Of a stretch of 64,000 nucleotides of DNA, positions 62,301 to 64,000 are shown piece after piece (position 1 is the first letter of the stretch; the number at the start of each line of letters is the position of its first letter). A program made the translations under genes and the position numbers. The notes below the pieces were generated by a model, which saw nothing but the letters and a program-made list of their open reading frames with translations, was not told where the DNA came from and made no database searches. Source of the stretch: Paraphaeosphaeria minitans (taxonomy: Eukaryota; Ascomycota; Dothideomycetes; Pleosporales; Didymosphaeriaceae); contig WJXW01000001.1 in NCBI GenBank assembly GCA_015832175.1, forward strand, positions 1,860,001 to 1,924,000. Reading direction: 5' to 3'.

Positions 62301-64000
62301 TCAAGTTCCGTTAGCTTGACCCTTGCTCTTGGCTTGTTCCGGGACCGTCTGTTGCTTGGCCCCGGATTCCGACGACACCATTCGCTTGTACATGCCCTGG
62401 ACATTCTCCACCGTCGCGTCAGGCCGAGGCCAGTAGTTGCTCACCGTGTATTTCCTGCATCACTGTTAGCATCATTTCGGCGCATCTGCCTCCAAAGTAC
62501 TCACCAGAGCTCATCCCCTCGAGCAGGATTGGTCCGCATGTGCGTGTTGATGTGGTTACCGACCGCTATAAGCTCCTTCTTGAGCACCTTGACGAGCTTT
62601 TGCTTGTCCGGGTAATTCTTAGTAGTGGCCTTCTTCAGGCGTCCCAGGTTGTCATGCACCTGTTTCAAAGCCCTCTCCATGTCTGGATCCGTCTTCGAGT
62701 CCTTAAGCTTGTGAGAGGGAGAGTTGACACTTGGCGCGTGGCTAGTGTGACCGTTCGCATGGCCATGTGAAGAGTGGTGTTTGTCGTTGTGTCGAGGACG
62801 ATCGACCACATCGCTGATCTTGCGACGAATTTCGGGTGTGTTGGTATGCTGAGGACGGCGGTCGATGCTTCCGCGATCCCTCCGATGTTCTTTGCGATTG
62901 TTCTCAGATGGGCGGTACTGATCGCTCTGCCGGTGTCTCTGATCCGGGGTGGCTTTATCGCGCTGGCGGCTCTCGGGTCGCTCCGAATGACGGTTGTCAC
63001 TGACGCTGACGCGGTGAGGTCTCTCGGAATCGCGAGAGATGCCCTTGCGCAATGCAGACGGAGCGGGACTGGCGGAGACGCTCGGCGCCTTGTCCACACG
63101 ACGCGCAGCGTTCAAGTGCTTCTTGTTGTTGCGATGGTGATTCTCCATAAGACGCTTCGCGTTGGGGTCGGCACCAGCCTTGTCCTTTAGGACCGTGAGC
63201 AAGTAGTTTGCACGACGCACGAGATGAACCGCGCCTGGCGACTTGGCGTTCTTCTCTTCTTTCTTGGTGCGCTCCTCTTTCTTGTCCACACGGTTCTCCT
63301 CGAGAAAGAACTTCTCCTTCAGGCCAAGGTCTGGATCATCGCGAATAGGCACCCACGCGCCATATCCGTGGCGGTTGATACCAACCATAAGCATGCCATC
63401 TTCTCGCGCACCCCAGGGACAAGAATAGCTGGCCGGCTTGATGGCGTCGAGAACCCTAAAGTTGCGCCAATCCGAGCCGGCCGCAATTGCTTCCTTAAGA
63501 ACGCGCATTTCGACAGGGCGATCAAGCATGGTCTCGGCGTTGATCTTCTTGACACCTTCGTGGTCAAACAGTACGGCCTTCTTGTCCTTCTTGGTCAGTT
63601 GCTTGCTTTCGCCCTCTTTCTTAATGTCGCCCCGTTGCTTCTCAATCTCTTCTTTAGCCTTGGTAATGACCACGTCTAGGGCAGCCTTAACAACGTCGAG
63701 GTCGCGCCCAATGAGTCTCGCGTCTCGCACCATGTCCTCGCCACGCTCCTCGAAAGAGCCATAGCGGTAACAAGCATGAACAAGCTTTCGGATTTCATTG
63801 GTGACCATGGGACGCTTCGGGTCGCTATTGGGACCCTCATCATCTGTCTGGTCGTCACTTCCAGGCATGGCTTCCCTAGCCCGTCTCTTGGCGGCGCGCT
63901 GTTCGCGCTCTCCGGATGTCGCGTGCGCTTTACGCTTCCTGGGGGCGCTCTCTTCTAGCAGCTTCTGCGTCTCTTCATCCTCCTTACGCTGCTGAATATC
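62301..64000 (-). CDS. CHD1: Chromatin remodeller CHD1, C-terminal part
   Basis: C-terminal end of the nucleosome-spacing ATPase Chd1; the chromodomains and SNF2 motor lie beyond the right edge. Exons: 64000 down to 62505, then 62454-62301 (50-bp intron), encoding about 549 residues before the TGA at 62303. The frame is open to the window edge, reading RKRKAHATSGEREQRAAKRRARE before NEIRKLVHACYRYGSFEERG, the SANT start. A SLIDE-like part follows (DWRNFRVLDAIKP; CPWGAREDGMLMVGINRHGYGAWVPI). After a long Arg/His/Ser-rich linker comes the CHCT helical domain (DUF4208): MERALKQVHDNLGRLKKATT ... KKELIAVGNHI and NYWPRPDATVENVQGMYKRM. The product ends SKGQANGT. Confidence 0.95.

Overview
The window looks like nuclear chromosomal DNA of a filamentous ascomycete (Pezizomycotina; the gene set and intron style fit Dothideomycetes or a close class, but I cannot fix the species). 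Genes are split by short introns (about 45-160 bp, GTRNGT...CTRAC...YAG), all housekeeping proteins are fungal in type, and intergenic DNA is full of ACCTACC/GGTAGGT microsatellites. No tRNA, rRNA, CRISPR or intact transposon was recognised. I rebuilt exon joins by hand from splice signals plus frame; the summed exons give whole codon numbers for every complete multi-exon gene whose start I could fix.

Layout. 0-11.6 kb: a partial unknown gene on the minus strand running off the left edge, the ABCF ATPase GCN20, a WHI2-like stress/TORC1 regulator whose 5' end is unresolved, and S-adenosylhomocysteine hydrolase. 11.6-14.9 kb: a gene-free stretch of degenerate dispersed repeats. 14.9-25.9 kb: SEC13, a CFEM-GPI protein, a deleted alpha/beta-hydrolase pseudogene, then an RGS-LOV blue-light photoreceptor divergent from the casein kinase 2 regulatory subunit, sharing a promoter with a cluster of GATC sites. 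26.2-28.4 kb: a major intrinsic protein (aquaglyceroporin family) with both NPA boxes altered and a very long N-terminus. 28.4-31.1 kb: a second degenerate repeat island. 31.1-40.9 kb: a compact block with an F-box protein, a SIR2/HST1 deacetylase, RNase P/MRP subunit RPP40, a small unknown protein, a CE1 esterase relic, a DUF423 membrane protein and the splicing factor PRP46. 40.9-44.2 kb: simple-repeat-rich spacer. 44.2-48.4 kb: ORC1 and a bZIP transcription factor. 48.4-58.9 kb: a 10-kb gene desert with many different minisatellites and a 200-bp tract of telomere-like (TTAGGA)n. 58.9-64 kb: endopolyphosphatase PPN1 and the C-terminal half of CHD1, running off the right edge.

There is no biosynthetic cluster or operon-like system. 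The most interesting items are the RGS-LOV photoreceptor paired head-to-head with CKB1 (CK2 acts in the fungal circadian clock), the MIP channel with NPW and SPA boxes, the two degenerate repeat islands, and the interstitial telomere-like array inside the minisatellite desert.
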